This document shows, piece by piece, positions 47,481-58,932 of a stretch of DNA of 64,000 bases (positions within the stretch are counted from its first letter, which is position 1; the number at the start of each line of letters is the position of its first letter). Source of the DNA: Chiua virens (taxonomy: Eukaryota; Basidiomycota; Agaricomycetes; Boletales; Boletaceae); contig JAHNUO010000012.1 of NCBI GenBank assembly GCA_019787685.1, positions 62,001-126,000 on the forward strand, read 5' to 3'. The notes beneath the pieces were generated by a model that was given only the letters and a program-made list of their open reading frames with translations, was not told where the DNA came from and searched no databases. Made by a program: the position numbers and the translations under genes.

Positions 47481-49195
47481 ATGTCGGCCATGTCTGCCAA
47501 CAGTGTGAACACGGTCGCGCCACCCCTGAGCAAATGGGTTGCTTGGCTCTTTGACATTTATGCATCTGGGAAACCGCCTGTGCTAGGCACGGTCGATGTG
47601 CAAGAAATTGAGGACAAGGCCCGGGAGGTGCTCAAGGACAATCCATGTCAGTAATTCCCCTGTCGTAATTCATCATGACATAAGGTCTTAACCATTTTCG
47701 ACGTAATTCTGATGGTGTATTCTACACAGCTGCGTTCGCATTTGTTTTGAAAGGCGCAGGCACCTCTGGTACGTACAGAGAGAACCGGAGGGCGCTGGAG
47801 GGGTGGAAGCTCGTCCCGCGCATGCTCAACGATGTCGGGGAACGTCATCTGGAGGTATATATCGAATATATAATCATCGATACCATGCGTGGACGACAAT
47901 GTGCTCATGGAGGTGCTCCTCTTCCAAACAGACTACCATCTTTGGGGTGACCTACCCTGCGCCCATTTTTGTCGCGCCAGTCGGCTCCCAAGGCCTAGTG
48001 CACAGCGAGGGCGAACTCGCGACAGCGCGCGCGGCCGCCAAGGTCGGCGTCCCTCTGATCATCAGTTCGGCCGCATCTCGGTCCATGGAAGAGATCGCGG
48101 ACGCGCAAGGACCAAACGGACACCGCTGGTACCAGCTCTACTGGCACGTCTCCCTCCGTCATCGTCCTCCCATTCGATACTGACCCACGTTCCAGGACCC
48201 ATTCAGTCGCGCTCACCCAGTCGCTGCTGGGACGCGCGAAAGCCTGTGGGTGCACCGCGCTCGTGGTCACGCTCGACACGATGCTCATCGGATGGCGTCC
48301 GTACGATCATGGGACGCCGTACGCCCCCGCTGGACACGGGTTTGGTATACAGCAAGGTATGTCCGATCCGACGTTCATGGCACGCTTCGGGCTCGGAGTG
48401 CGTCACGAGCGGCCACCGTTTCCGTACGTCCAGGACGATATCCGGCGGCGAGCGGCCGAGGGAGACCCGGCTGCACAGCAGGCCATGTTTTTGGGGAGCA
48501 AATGGGTAGGGGAGGTTGCGTCGGGTATCTTTCGAAAGTGGGAAGAGCTGCAGTTTATTCGGGACAACTGGGACGGGCCGATCGTGTTGAAAGGGATACT
48601 TGCACCAGAGGTAGGAAGCAGTATCGTCACTGATCGGACGACGTTGATGCGGTGTAGGACGCGGAGAAAGCGCTCGACTTGGGGATCGACGGGATCATTG
48701 TCTCCAATCATGGTACGCACATTTGTCTGTCGTGATGCCAAGGCTAAATCGCTGGGTAGGTGGCCGCCAGGTCGATGGATCGATTGGTGCGCTCGACGCA
48801 CTCGATAGGGTGATGCAATCGTCCAAGATTCGCCAGGCACAACGCACGGGCAAGTTTAGCGTGCTCTTCGACTCTGGCATCCGGACCGGGAGTGACGTTC
48901 TCAAAGCCCTCGCGCTTGGCGCCCAAGCTGTGTGCAGTAGGTTTCTGCCTCTCATGCACAGACTTTCGTTTTCGTTTCGTTTTCTTTGTGACTGGGGTCT
49001 CACTCATTGTCATTTTGCGTATCAGTCGGCCGGCCGTTCGTGTATGGCCTCGCGATCGCCGGAGAGGCCGGCGTGGAACAAATATTGATGCAGATGATTG
49101 CCGACCTGCATATCACGATGGGGTTGTGTGGGTTTTGCGACGTCAGGGACGTCGTGGGTGTGCGAGAGAAGTTGATCACCAAGATCCACGAATGA
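47481..49195 (+). CDS. FMN-dependent alpha-hydroxy-acid dehydrogenase/oxidase
   Basis: Oxidises an L-2-hydroxy acid (lactate-type) to the keto acid using FMN in a TIM barrel; it resembles the lactate 2-monooxygenase-like group of fungi. Exons give '[20 protein letters not shown]', '[17 protein letters not shown]', '[18 protein letters not shown]', '[14 protein letters not shown]', 'RWYQLYW', '[15 protein letters not shown]', '[12 protein letters not shown]', '[20 protein letters not shown]' (catalytic His and Arg), '[20 protein letters not shown]' and '[10 protein letters not shown]' (FMN phosphate site). No haem domain or clear targeting signal, so probably cytosolic. The intron after 'YQLY' fits only as GC-AG: TG then 'gcacgt' to 'ttccag' then G, restoring W. 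The start ATG at 47481 has a second in-frame ATG at 47490. Confidence 0.88.
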
Positions 49196-49750
49196 GCATT
49201 GACGTGAATTCGGTGAGCGTGGGTTCTCTGTTCTCATTATCTTACCTACTGGCGTCTCGTGGCACAGGGCTCGAATGTGTACGAGGACGTGGCTGAACGT
49301 TGATGCGGGTCGTGTGTGGGTGCCGTGCACAGGATCCTGCTGCTATCGTGTACATAGGCCCGAGGGCGTCGGATTTCATTTTGAGGGAGTTACTTTGTAC
49401 CAAGTGATCATGTTGTTGGATGCTGTATATGCCCGCGGGGGGATGACTGATTTGCTCAAGCCTCGCGTAGTTATCGATGAGATGAAATCGTGGACTATTC
49501 ATAACGCGATGCATGAGGCATAGCCTGCTGACAGATCCGTAGGCTTCGCGTCAGAACGTGTTGGTCACAGGTGTTTGCGTCATCGATATCGGTAACGTTG
49601 ACCATTGATCGTTCCGAGACACTAGTCCATCCTCTGTGATTCCGGTGAGCATCTACACATACCCGAGTCAAATAAGTAAATAAAAAAGCATGTAAAGATA
49701 TATAGATCAATAACACGTTCTTCTTGATCCCTCGATGTACCCGGTCCCGA
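49196..49750. other. Convergent spacer
   Basis: Lies between the 3' ends of the FMN enzyme (plus) and the Rab-like gene (minus). A plus-strand open segment to 49523 is not recognisable and may be 3' UTR. Confidence 0.4.
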
Positions 49751-51042
49751 TCAACAACAAGATCCCCTCGGCCGTTGGCCCGATTCTGCCCTGGTGAGGG
49801 CGAGCCGGATCGTATCCGAGGGCTCGTGTAACGTCCGAGCATCGATGGCCTCTTCGTACTCCCATCGTGCGATAACGCGTCGCGCGATGTATTCGAATAC
49901 CTCGTGCACGCCTTCCCCTGTCTTGGCAGAGGTGAAAAAGAGCTTGGGACCGCGCTCGGGGATCAGAGGCGGCGGTTGTACTGCGTCCGACGCAGTCGAG
50001 GGTGGTGTGAGCGGTGTCTGGTCACAGCCACGCATGAACAAGCTTGGGGTAATCGTGGTTGCCGAAGAGGACGTGCTCGAAACCGAGGATGTGCGGCGTT
50101 GGTGTGTTCGAACGGGGGAGGAGACGCGAGAGGAGATGGACGGGGGGAGTGGGGACGAGCGCGCGGAGGCGTAGACGTCAAAGATGGAGGAGGAGGGGGT
50201 ATGGTAGGACGTCATCCCGGTGTGGGTGGAGGTGAGTGTGCCGTGGAGGATGTTGGTGCTGCTCCAGGAGGCGCGTTTCGAGAGGGCGCTTCCTTTGCGC
50301 GTGTAGGGGTTGATATCGATCGATCGCGAGCGGGATTGGGTGTTGGAGGAAGAGAGGTCGATGGCAGAGTCGTCGGAAGGCGAGGGGGGTACTTCTTCGA
50401 TGGTGATGGGTACTTGGTCTTCTTCGGGCACTTCCTCGACGGGTGAAGTCGGACGCGGGGGAGATGGGGGTACGAGTTCGTCGAGGAAGCGGAGCGCCTG
50501 TATTTCAGAAACGACAGAGGAGCCAATCGACTTTGAATTGACAAGATCGGTCTTGTTTCCAACGACGACGCAACAGTAGTCTTCGAGGTCCTCGTCGTAG
50601 AGGGGTGCGCGTTCACGAAACTCTTGCCACCATTTCTTGAGTGCGGTCAGGGACTCTGGCCGGTTCACGTCGAACATGAGCAAAGCAGCATCTGCACCGC
50701 GAAAGAAGGCCGTCGACAGGCTGGAAAACCGCTCCTGGCCGGCGGTGTCCTGCATGTGATATTCGTTGCATCAGCTTGGGCAAATGCACGGTGTAGACGA
50801 GTAGATATTGACCCATATCTGGAGGGTGACGACGTCGTCTGGTCTCGTTGGATGTGGTAAGGTCTTGGCGATGAAATCGGCGCCAATGGTGGCCCTGTAG
50901 CCCGTCGAAAAGCGACCCGAAATATACTGCGGAAGGTATTATAAGTCATGGAGGTGTAGTTGGGGTTGGTACATACCTGAGTTCGCAAGCTTGTTTTACC
51001 AACGCCTGAAGCGCCAATGAGGACGAGTTTAACCGTTGGCAT
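49751..51042 (-). CDS. Rab-like small GTPase with a long internal insert
   Basis: Membrane-trafficking type GTPase. Exon 1 (ATG at 51042) has the P-loop 'GASGVGKTS'. The middle exon gives 'ISGRFSTGYRATIGADFIAK' (switch I, Thr in 'ATIGADF' as in Rab7). Then 'WDTAGQERFSSLSTAFFRGA' (switch II), 'LLMFDVN', and 'VVGNKTDL' (NKxD). Ordinary Rabs reach the SAK motif within about 30 residues, but here about 165 residues rich in Ser, Pro, Thr and acidic residues intervene before 'LFFTSAKTGEGVHEVFEYI'. The protein ends in Cys-Cys, a geranylgeranylation signal. Closest to Rab7/Ypt7 by its switch region. The insert is read in frame with no stop, and its composition suggests a disordered, phosphorylatable loop. 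Confidence 0.87.
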
Positions 51043-51189
51043 GAGCACTGGTGGTGTTGTAGAATGACATGGGCTTGAACTTCAACATCGCGTTTCGAGC
51101 ACTGTCCGAATCTATGACACTATCACAAACATATACAAATACTTCATAGATTATCTCTGTCGTCGTCGTCGTCGTCGTCGTCGTCGAGG
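51043..51189. promoter_or_regulatory. Compact bidirectional promoter with CGT microsatellite
   Basis: Only 147 bp separate the divergent starts of the Rab-like gene and LSM6. About nine GTC/CGT triplets (51159-51187) abut the LSM6 ATG and probably lie in its 5' leader. Sharing of control elements is likely from spacing alone. Confidence 0.6.
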
Positions 51190-51589
51190 ATGGATGAAAG
51201 CACACCACCGCCAGATCACGAGCTCTCTCCCCCGCCACCACCACCAGCTTCGACGTCTGGCTCACCCACCGAGTTCTTGAAAGGCGTCGTCGGGAAGCGT
51301 GTTATTGTTCGCCTCACGTCGGGTGTAGATTATCGTGGTGCGTTTGTCATGTGTTTGAGCGGCTGTCACTCCTGAAATCACCTTGTCGCAGGTATTCTCT
51401 CATGTCTCGACGGGTACATGAACATTGCTCTCGAGCAGACCGAGGAACACGTCAACGGCGTCGTCACGAACAAATATGGCGATGCATTCATCCGCGGCAA
51501 CAATGGTAAGGCTATGCGAACAGGCGGTCGTGCTTGTCTGACCGTTCCTCGGCACAGTACTCTACATTTCAACCGCAGAAGAAATTTAA
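51190..51589 (+). CDS. LSM6, Sm-like snRNA/mRNA-decay protein
   Basis: Subunit of the Lsm1-7 (cytoplasmic mRNA decay) and Lsm2-8 (U6 snRNA) rings. After a Pro-rich leader, 'TEFLKGVVGKRVIVRLTSGV' carries Sm1 with 'DYRG', then across an intron 'ILSCLDGYMNIALEQTEEHV' and 'YGDAFIRGNN' (the Sm2 RNA-binding loop 'IRGNN'). The last small exon is 'VLYISTAEEI' and stop at 51589. The N-terminal 'PPPPPPAS' extension is longer than in yeast or human Lsm6, which begin close to the Sm fold. Three exons, all in frame. Confidence 0.93.
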
Positions 51590-53209
51590 CCTTGTCGGGC
51601 GACATCATTTCATGACATTTACGCGACGCGTCCAGGTCATGTCGTCCCTTCCACAGGATTTCCAAAAATCCCGGATCTCACCTACCGTGTAACATGTAAT
51701 AATTGGCGTGAATTCTCGTGGAGATGACTATTCGAAGCATTCAGCGAGCACAATTCTCATTGACAGTCTACTGAATATAATGTTGGAATTTTTCAAGGAG
51801 TCCCTGTCTATTCACCAGAAAGCACACTTCATCGGACTTTGAACTTGAATCTGATTCTTTCCCCTATTGAATGTAATCGCTTTGAAGTGTTGCTACTTTT
51901 CATTTTCCACAAATCTCGAGCATAAGTTCATCTCACTTTGCAGGAACAGACGAGCCTCACAGAAAGTCACTTGGATCGGCCATGGTTGTTTGCTTCGGCT
52001 CGCCAATCTTGATTGCATGCACCCTGACAAGGTTGGATATCCACAACGCTCGCAGTCAACACGCTCATTGTGCGTAAGAATAATATCACACCCATGCACC
52101 CTACTCATGGAATTACAATAGGTGGTTACCTATCATCTTTTCTTGTGTATCATCTTGTATCCTGCTTTGATTGCATCTCTTCTCCCTTCCGAAAGCTGGC
52201 TTTCTCCGCGTGTTTTTCTACTTCGGAACGCCCTAGACCTTCTTTACCTTTGCGCCAAGTCAAGTCTCGAATATGGCTCCGTTTAGGCTTGTCGACGTTC
52301 GCGAGAGCGGACGTACCCGAACATGCGGAACGGGGTTAGCGAACTCGAACTTGGCCTTTGAAATTCGGATGCGGTGGCTGTGAAGAGGTCTTTATTGTCA
52401 CTTTCGCGGGAGGCGTCTTGTGAACCTGGCATGTTGATCGTAGCGATGACGACCCAGCCTCGTGTTGGGATTCATCGCAAGCACCACGGCCTTTCTCGGA
52501 AGCGGGTGAGATTGGAATGCTGATATGGTTTTGTTAGCCCCTGTCGCGATGGTCTTTGTGCAGCCAACAGATGGGGTGGATCGTTCTTGGCGGGTCTGTA
52601 TTGGATAATGTCAATCTTCTGATGACATTTCAGCTGATCTTACCATTTCCTGCAAGGTTTCTTGGGGTCAGACGTTGGAGCATTTTTCGTCTTCACTTTT
52701 ACACCGTCGTTAATACGGCTGTTGTGGTATGTGATGCAATGCCACTTTTGCGAGTTTCAGTTTCTGAGCGTTACCGTTGGGAGTTCTTTGACGAATTGTA
52801 GGTTCTGTGTTTGAAGCAGCTTGGGGATTAATGGTTGTGGTCTTGGACCATTTGCCAAGGGTGACAATGATGTATGTTTGCAACCAAAGTATCATATCGA
52901 ATTGGTGGGCTATGATGCATCACGAGGTTTGGGATGGGCTTCTCTTTCAAGGAGACATTTTATCTCAAACCACATACTGGTGTGTATGTTTATAGCATGT
53001 CTAGTTGCCACCGGAGAACAATGTGACTGTGTTTGACAGGTGATTTCCCAAAACAAAGCAGGTGCGGACGGACGCTTGGGAGTCCACACGGAAACAATGG
53101 ATGTGGTGAGTTGTGTTCTGGTGGACAAGATTCGATATTTAAAATTGAATGGACAAGCAGACTTTCCGCACTTTTTCATCCGTCCTTCACCCCCTACCAA
53201 GAGAGAAAA
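51590..53209. other. 1.6-kb region without a recognised gene
   Basis: Open frames of up to 104 codons (52910-53224 minus) overlap one another and show no family traits. The last part is the upstream region of the SAP-repeat protein. Confidence 0.4.
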
Positions 53210-56200
53210 ATGAATTTCTTGCACGTTGAAGATCTTCGCCAGCTCACTCGGGCTGAGCTTCAGGCCCTCGCCGAGGTATGGACACTGGTAGTTGTCGATG
53301 CTTCACAGGAACACTAACGACAATCGTTTGCAGCTAGTAGGTATTTCTGCGACTGGAGAGTCTGAACGGATCGTCGACGGATTGGAAGAGAGGTATCCCA
53401 CTGGGGTACCAATATCCGGGTAAGTATCCCTCTCATGATCGTCATGAATCAGTCCATTCACCGAATTGGACCACAGCATTCCCACACAACCAGATGGATT
53501 TTTCAACGTCGAAATCTTCGCCTTCTTACTCGAGATGAGTTTGAGGTATGGACTCTGGTAGTCATCGGTGCTTCACGGGAACACTGACGACCGTCGTTTG
53601 TAGCTAGCAGGTGTTTCTGTGACTGCAGCGTCTGAACAGATCATCGACAGATTGACAGAGAGGTATCTCGATGGGGCACCAATGCCCAAGTATGTATACC
53701 TCTCATAGTCATCATGAGTCATACTCACCGAATTGGAACACAGCATTCACAACGAAACCGATGGATTCCTCAACATTGAAAACCTTCGCCTTCTTAGTCA
53801 GACTCAGCTTCTCAGTCGGGATGAGCTTCGGCCTCTCGCCGAGGTATGGACTCTGGTAGTCGTCGATGCATCACGGGAACGCTGACGACAATCGTTTGCA
53901 GTTAGCAGGTGTTTCTGCGACTGGAGAGTCTGAACAGATTATCGACAGATTGGCAGAGCAGTATCCTAATGGGATGATACCAATGCCCGAGTATGTATCC
54001 CTCCCATTATCGTCATGAATCATACTCACCGAATCGGACCCCAGCAATCCCGGACAAACCTTTACATTCTCACACTCAGAATTAGATGAATTCTTCAACA
54101 TTGAAAACCTTCGTCAGCTCTCTCTGGCTGAGCTTCGGGCCGCTGCCGAGGTATGGACTCTAGTAGTCGTATATGCTTCACAGGAACACTGACGACGATC
54201 GTTTGCAGCTAGCAGGTGTTTCTGCGACTGGAGAGCCTGTACAGATCATCAAGAAATTGTTAGATAGGTATGCTGATGGGATACCGATGCCCGAGTGTGT
54301 ATCCCTCCCATGATCGTTATGAATTGTACTCACCGAATTGGATCCCAGCGATCACCAACGAGCCCGCGCATTGTTGGCATTAGATGGACAAGAGGAATCC
54401 TACGCGGGTGCGCCTTCTCCCTGTGACTCGACGACCAGCTCAACCGACGCTCTAGAATGTGTTCGCTTGCTACTTTATCCAGCAGAAGGTGAACGCTCCC
54501 TTCGTCGCGCCTCGAATTTATGATTGACTCTTTTTCAGACGACTCTGACGTTGAACCATTGTCCCAAAATGGCTCCAAGATTGATAAGGGTATGTAGAAT
54601 ATCATTTTTCTTCGAATTGCTTGTACCACCGTTTGGGAATGTCAACTCATTACGTGTTTTCTCCCTCCAGGGAAAGGAAAAGCGAAAGCGGTTTCACGCT
54701 CTCCCTCCCCTCCCTTCTCGAATGCTGAACTGGCGCTCCCAAGTGGCCGTAGCATTAATAAGGGTACGTGGATATCATGTTCTTGTTGCTTGCATCATCG
54801 TTGAACAATGTCGACTCGTCACATGTTTTCTCTAGGAAAAGCGAAAGCGGCTCCGCGCGCTCTTTCCGCCCCTCCGCTCACAAGGCCAGAAGACGATGAA
54901 GACCCAGTTTCCGACGGTAAATGGTCTCATAATCATTCTGCAAGGTATTACTCACTGTTTCTTCTGTTGGTAGAAGAAGGAGCTGGATCGGGTTATTCAA
55001 GCCCTCAAATCAAGCTAGACAAAGGTACGCATATATCCCTATTGTAAAGCTTTAACCATCGTCACTTACTACTATTGTTAACCTTCCAGGTAAAGGAAAG
55101 GCCACAGCCGTTTCTCCCTGTAGCTCTGGATATTCAGACGCGGCCGCACCGCACTCGGTCGAAGGTAAATGAATCTCATGCGCGTCAAGCTTAGAGCTGG
55201 AGCGCTGACCTCTTGTTTTTTTCCGGTTAGCTGGACCAGTTGCTGGACCTTCGAACTCGAACCACCAAGCTGATTCCTCCAAGCAACTACTCAGCCACGA
55301 TGATAATTCCGGTTACGAATGGTCTTACGTCGAGGAACTCTTCCTCAAGTTCGACACGTTGGCCGACATTTACCCTGTCCTCAGTAAGAAAGAGCAAATG
55401 TTGAAGGACCTCCGGAGTTTGGAGGCCGAAACGAGGGAGTCACGCTTGCTCCTAGATCACGCCGAGAAGATGCTGGTAGACACGGTTCTGTCCCTCTTCA
55501 GAAATGCCACCTACAGGGAAACGCTTGAGACCATGTACATGACTCTCCTGAAAGAGTACCCCGAATGGCGGGACGGCACGGCACAACTCCCAAAACAGGA
55601 CCGCAAGATGCGCATGAGGCTCATACGGCACACTCGATACGAAAAACGACAGGCCCATTATCGGAGGCTCTACTCACAGTGTGAGCGAGACGGGCAACCG
55701 AAGCCAGTTCTGGATGAGCATGTGTACGTGGCCCCGGTTTTGGCGTGGTCTCGACTGATGTTTTCTTTGTGTTTGGTAGGTTTTATACAACGGAAGAGTC
55801 AGATCTGGCTACGACGCCGGAGCATAGCGACACTGAAGACCGGAACATGCAAGGGACCGTCCGTGGCATTGGCAAGAGAACTAGGAAGGCCGGCAGGACC
55901 AGTGCTATTTCGCAAGTCAGCTCTACCATGCCTGTGGCGAGCGCAAGCGGCACGCGTAGCAGCAGGGCCCGCCAGAATGGCCATGTCGCCGTCGACGACG
56001 TGCAAAGTGCGAGCGGCCGTCAGACTGGCAGAAGCAAGGGAGGCCGAGTGAATAATCGCAGGTCCTCTAAGGTGATGGAAGACGACTCCGAAGCGGACGA
56101 TGAGGACAAATCGGCTTCTCGAGCAGCATCCTCCCAGACTAAACGCCGCGCAGGGAAAACTGCGAAAAAGGCAGGGGCCAAGAAGAGGAAAGTGGAAGAC

Positions 56201-56272
56201 AGAGACGGTGATGAGGTTCATACGGACATCGATTACCCCAACAAACGCGCCCGACATTCCATTTTTGATTAA
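53210..56272 (+). CDS. Nuclear protein with repeated SAP-like modules
   Basis: Unnamed protein. Four successive modules each consist of a helix ending one exon ('LRQLTRAELQALAE', 'LRLLTRDEFE', 'LSRDELRPLAE', 'LRQLSLAELRAAAE') joined across an intron to the second half ('LVGISATGESERIVDGLEER', 'LAGVSVTAASEQIIDRLTER' and so on). Together they fit the SAP DNA-binding helix-turn-helix. A Ser/Lys-rich linker follows with repeated 'KGKGKAKA'-type exons. The next part is a helical region of about 125 residues ('LSKKEQMLKDLRSLEAETRE'). The C-terminal tail is strongly basic with nuclear-signal-like 'KKAGAKKRKVE' and 'NKRARHSIFD', stopping at 56272. Role inferred as chromatin or RNA associated; no enzyme domain. 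The ATG at 53210 starts the first module. Some introns between modules are placed only by similarity. Confidence 0.75.
53216..54300 (+). repeat. Four tandem exon-intron modules of about 300 bp
   Basis: Units start near 53216, 53500, 53769 and 54090. Not only the coding halves but also the introns repeat, for example 'ctctggtagtc' followed by 'cttcacgggaacactgacg' and 'atcgtttgcagctagcagg'. Unit lengths differ (about 270-320 bp). They arose by whole-module duplication, not exon shuffling from elsewhere. Confidence 0.88.
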
Positions 56273-56678
56273 ACTTGAAGCTGGCTTCCTTTTTTCCGTT
56301 CCGTACGGAGCTTGAACATTTGTACACTAATATTCTACCTTTCCCTCAGGCTGTTCTTAGCCATCGTTCTTTGATGTTTTTATCTCCATGTTCTCTCTTC
56401 CTGACGCTCTAACTTGGACAATCACTTTTCTTGTTATAGTCTTGCTTAGCCATCAGCTTAGATTCTTTGTTTCTCGATTTAAATAATTGTCTGCCGTATC
56501 TTGGCGTACTCTAAATGGAACGAAACAAATTGTATTACACTCCCTTCTGCATCTTATGCAAGTATGCTTCCGAAGAACCGTTGTCTTAGGGGTAATCTCG
56601 ATCGATACGGAAACCCCCCGGCGGACTCTTGCCAGGCGTCGGTCCCGGAAATTAGTCTTGCCACACTTACAACCCACA
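56273..56678. promoter_or_regulatory. Upstream region of TAH18
   Basis: About 400 bp between the SAP protein stop and the TAH18 ATG. It includes the second copy of the dispersed ~80-bp repeat (56487-56560). No TATA box is obvious. Confidence 0.4.
56487..56560 (+). repeat. Dispersed ~80-bp repeat, copy 2
   Basis: Matches 39220-39300 in the same orientation: 'ttggcgtactctaaatggaa' then 'gaaacaaattgtattacact'. It sits 120-190 bp before the TAH18 start, so it may lie in its promoter or 5' leader. Confidence 0.65.
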
Positions 56679-58932
56679 ATGACCACTTGCCATCACGATG
56701 CTGACCTCGCGAATCTCCCCGTCGACGGCGACTGTGACGTGGACCGCAATCTCTTGATTCTGTACGCAACAGAAACCGGCACAGCCCAAGATGTCGCTGA
56801 CCGGATCGCGAGAGAATGTCGCAGGGCTCGCTTCCAGTGTCGTGTTTGCAACATTGGGTCTTATCCCCCGGTACGCACTTCACTCGCTATCGGTAAAACC
56901 ATCCCCATGCCCGTCTTTTAGGAGAGATTGATCTCGGAACCACGCGTCGTATTTGTCGTCGCAACCACGGGGTCGGGCGTAGAACCGCGTGCCATGACGT
57001 CTCTGTGGAATTCGCTGCTGCGATCCGACCTTCCGAGCGATTTGTTCGAAGACATGGAATTCGCTATCTTTGGGCTGGGTGATTCAACCTATCAAAAGTT
57101 CTGCTGGCCAGCAAAAAAATTGGCTCGTCGACTAGCCAATCTCGGAGGACGCGAACTTTGTACGAGAGGGGAAGGAGATGACCAGCATCCACAAGGGTAA
57201 GATTCCACATTTGGTATAGTGCATGAGGTCGTTGACAGAGGACCCAGCGTAGAAGGCGCACTCGATCCGTGGATAGAACAGCTGATCGGAAAGTTGGTGG
57301 ACTTATACCCACACGATGGCTTACCCGAGGAGCTTTCGGAATCACGATTACCCCCACCTCGCGTCAAGACTGTCAATGTCCCCGCCGAAACCGAATGCAC
57401 ATACCCCTTGGCAACCGATCAGAGATATTGGGATGTAACGGTTCAGTGTAACCGCAGGATTACCGCAGAGGATTGGTTTCAAGACGTCCGGCATTTCGAA
57501 TTTGTTTCGGAAAGAGAGCTCAAGTGAGTGATAATTTCGCCGATGGTTTATGCTGACATTAATGATATAGTTATCTTCCGGGAGATGTTGCTGTTATCCA
57601 TCCCAGTGCTCTAGCCTCCGAGGTGGACAGCCTATTGGCATCTTTGGGATGGGATATTACCGCTGACGATCCGTTTTCCATCACTCATTCGATGAAAGGT
57701 GGGTGAGTGCTTAGCAGTTTTCTCGCGTTTTCTCTCACTTTCATGTATAGACCAATCTTTACCCGATCACACGCCCCAGGTTACGACGCTTCGCATACTG
57801 TTCACCCGTTACCTTGATTTCAATGCCGTACCTCGTCGGTCCTTTTTCGAGCTGCTTCGATGGTTTTCGACCGATGACATGGAACGGGAGAAACTTGACG
57901 AATTCGTTTCCAGCGAAGGCGCCGTAAGTCATCCCCGTCGAATAATCCTTGCACATTAACCATCATTTAGAATGAGCTATACGAATACTGTCAGCAAGTG
58001 AAGCGCACCGTTAAGGAGGTACTAAGCGAGTTCCGGTCGCTGCGAATACCAAGAGATTATATTTTTGATCTCTTCCCTCCCCTCCGACCACGACAATTCT
58101 CAATAGCAAGCTCTCCGAAAGTAGGTTTGTCTTTTTTGAACACGCTCGTGACCGACATATTGCCCAGAAACATCCTCACGAAATTCACTTGTGTGTCGCC
58201 ATCGTCAAATATCGTACGAAACTCAGGGTGCCTCGAAAAGGTGTGTGCACAAGTTATCTTGCTGGGCTTCAGTCTGGTAAGCAAACCTCTTCCCAGTGTG
58301 ATCCATGCTGAATTTTATCATGTAGGTGACACGTTGCGCATTACTATCCAAAAGGGCTTGATATCGCTACCGAATGACCCCCTAACACCTGTTATATGTG
58401 TCGGGCCTGGTACCGGGATCGCTCCTATGCGCGCAGTCATAGAAGATCGCATCCATGCAGGATCAAATGGTCTGTCTTTTCGGAGCGCTCCGCAAACGCC
58501 CTGTCTGACCCTTTCTAGCGACGACACTTTACTTTGGGTGTCGCTCAGCGTCAAAGGATCACCATTATGGTGCAGAATGGGACGCATATGCCGAAGCAGC
58601 AAACATCACATATCGAGTTGCTTTCTCGCGTGATGGTGCCCCGGGTACGAAGAGGACGTACGTTCAAGATCTTCTACGTCTGGACAAGGAACGAGTGTGG
58701 CAGCTTCTTGGAGTGCAGCGAGGCGTGATGATCATTTCTGGGTGAGTTGCAACACGAGGGGACGAAAGTGGTTACCAAGTGTCAGTACAGGTCTTCAAAC
58801 AAGATGCCTGCTGCCGTCCGTGAAGCTGTTATGGAAGCAGCGGAACTCGGGAAGATGTCTGCAAAGGATGCGGAAGACTTTGTTTCCATGATGGAGCGGG
58901 AGGGAAGACTTATTGAGGAGTGCTGGAGTTGA
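56679..58932 (+). CDS. NADPH-dependent diflavin reductase (Tah18/NDOR1)
   Basis: Passes electrons from NADPH through FAD and FMN to the Dre2 partner for cytosolic Fe-S protein assembly. Flavodoxin part: 'LLILYATETGTAQDVADRIA' (FMN phosphate loop), 'VVFVVATTGSG', 'FAIFGLGDSTYQKFCWPAKK'. FAD part: 'RRSFFELLRWFSTDDMER', 'LFPPLRPRQFSIASSP' (FAD-binding RxFS) and 'HLCVAIVKYRTKL' with 'RKGVCTSYLAGL'. NADPH part: 'ICVGPGTGIAPMRAVIEDR' and a C-terminus 'MEREGRLIEECWS' near the usual terminal aromatic. The linker is short and there is no N-terminal membrane anchor, which separates it from P450 reductase despite the P450s nearby. About nine introns; no frame break seen. The ATG begins just before the flavodoxin fold. 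Confidence 0.9.

Noticed and set aside
53216..54300. Regular repeats suggesting a CRISPR or satellite array
   Set aside because: Units contain alternating coding halves and introns with splice sites, form one protein, and vary in length; the genome is eukaryotic.
56679..58932. Reading the diflavin enzyme as the P450 reductase partner of the nearby P450s
   Set aside because: It lacks an N-terminal membrane anchor and matches Tah18/NDOR1 features in the flavodoxin and linker parts; P450 reductase should lie elsewhere.
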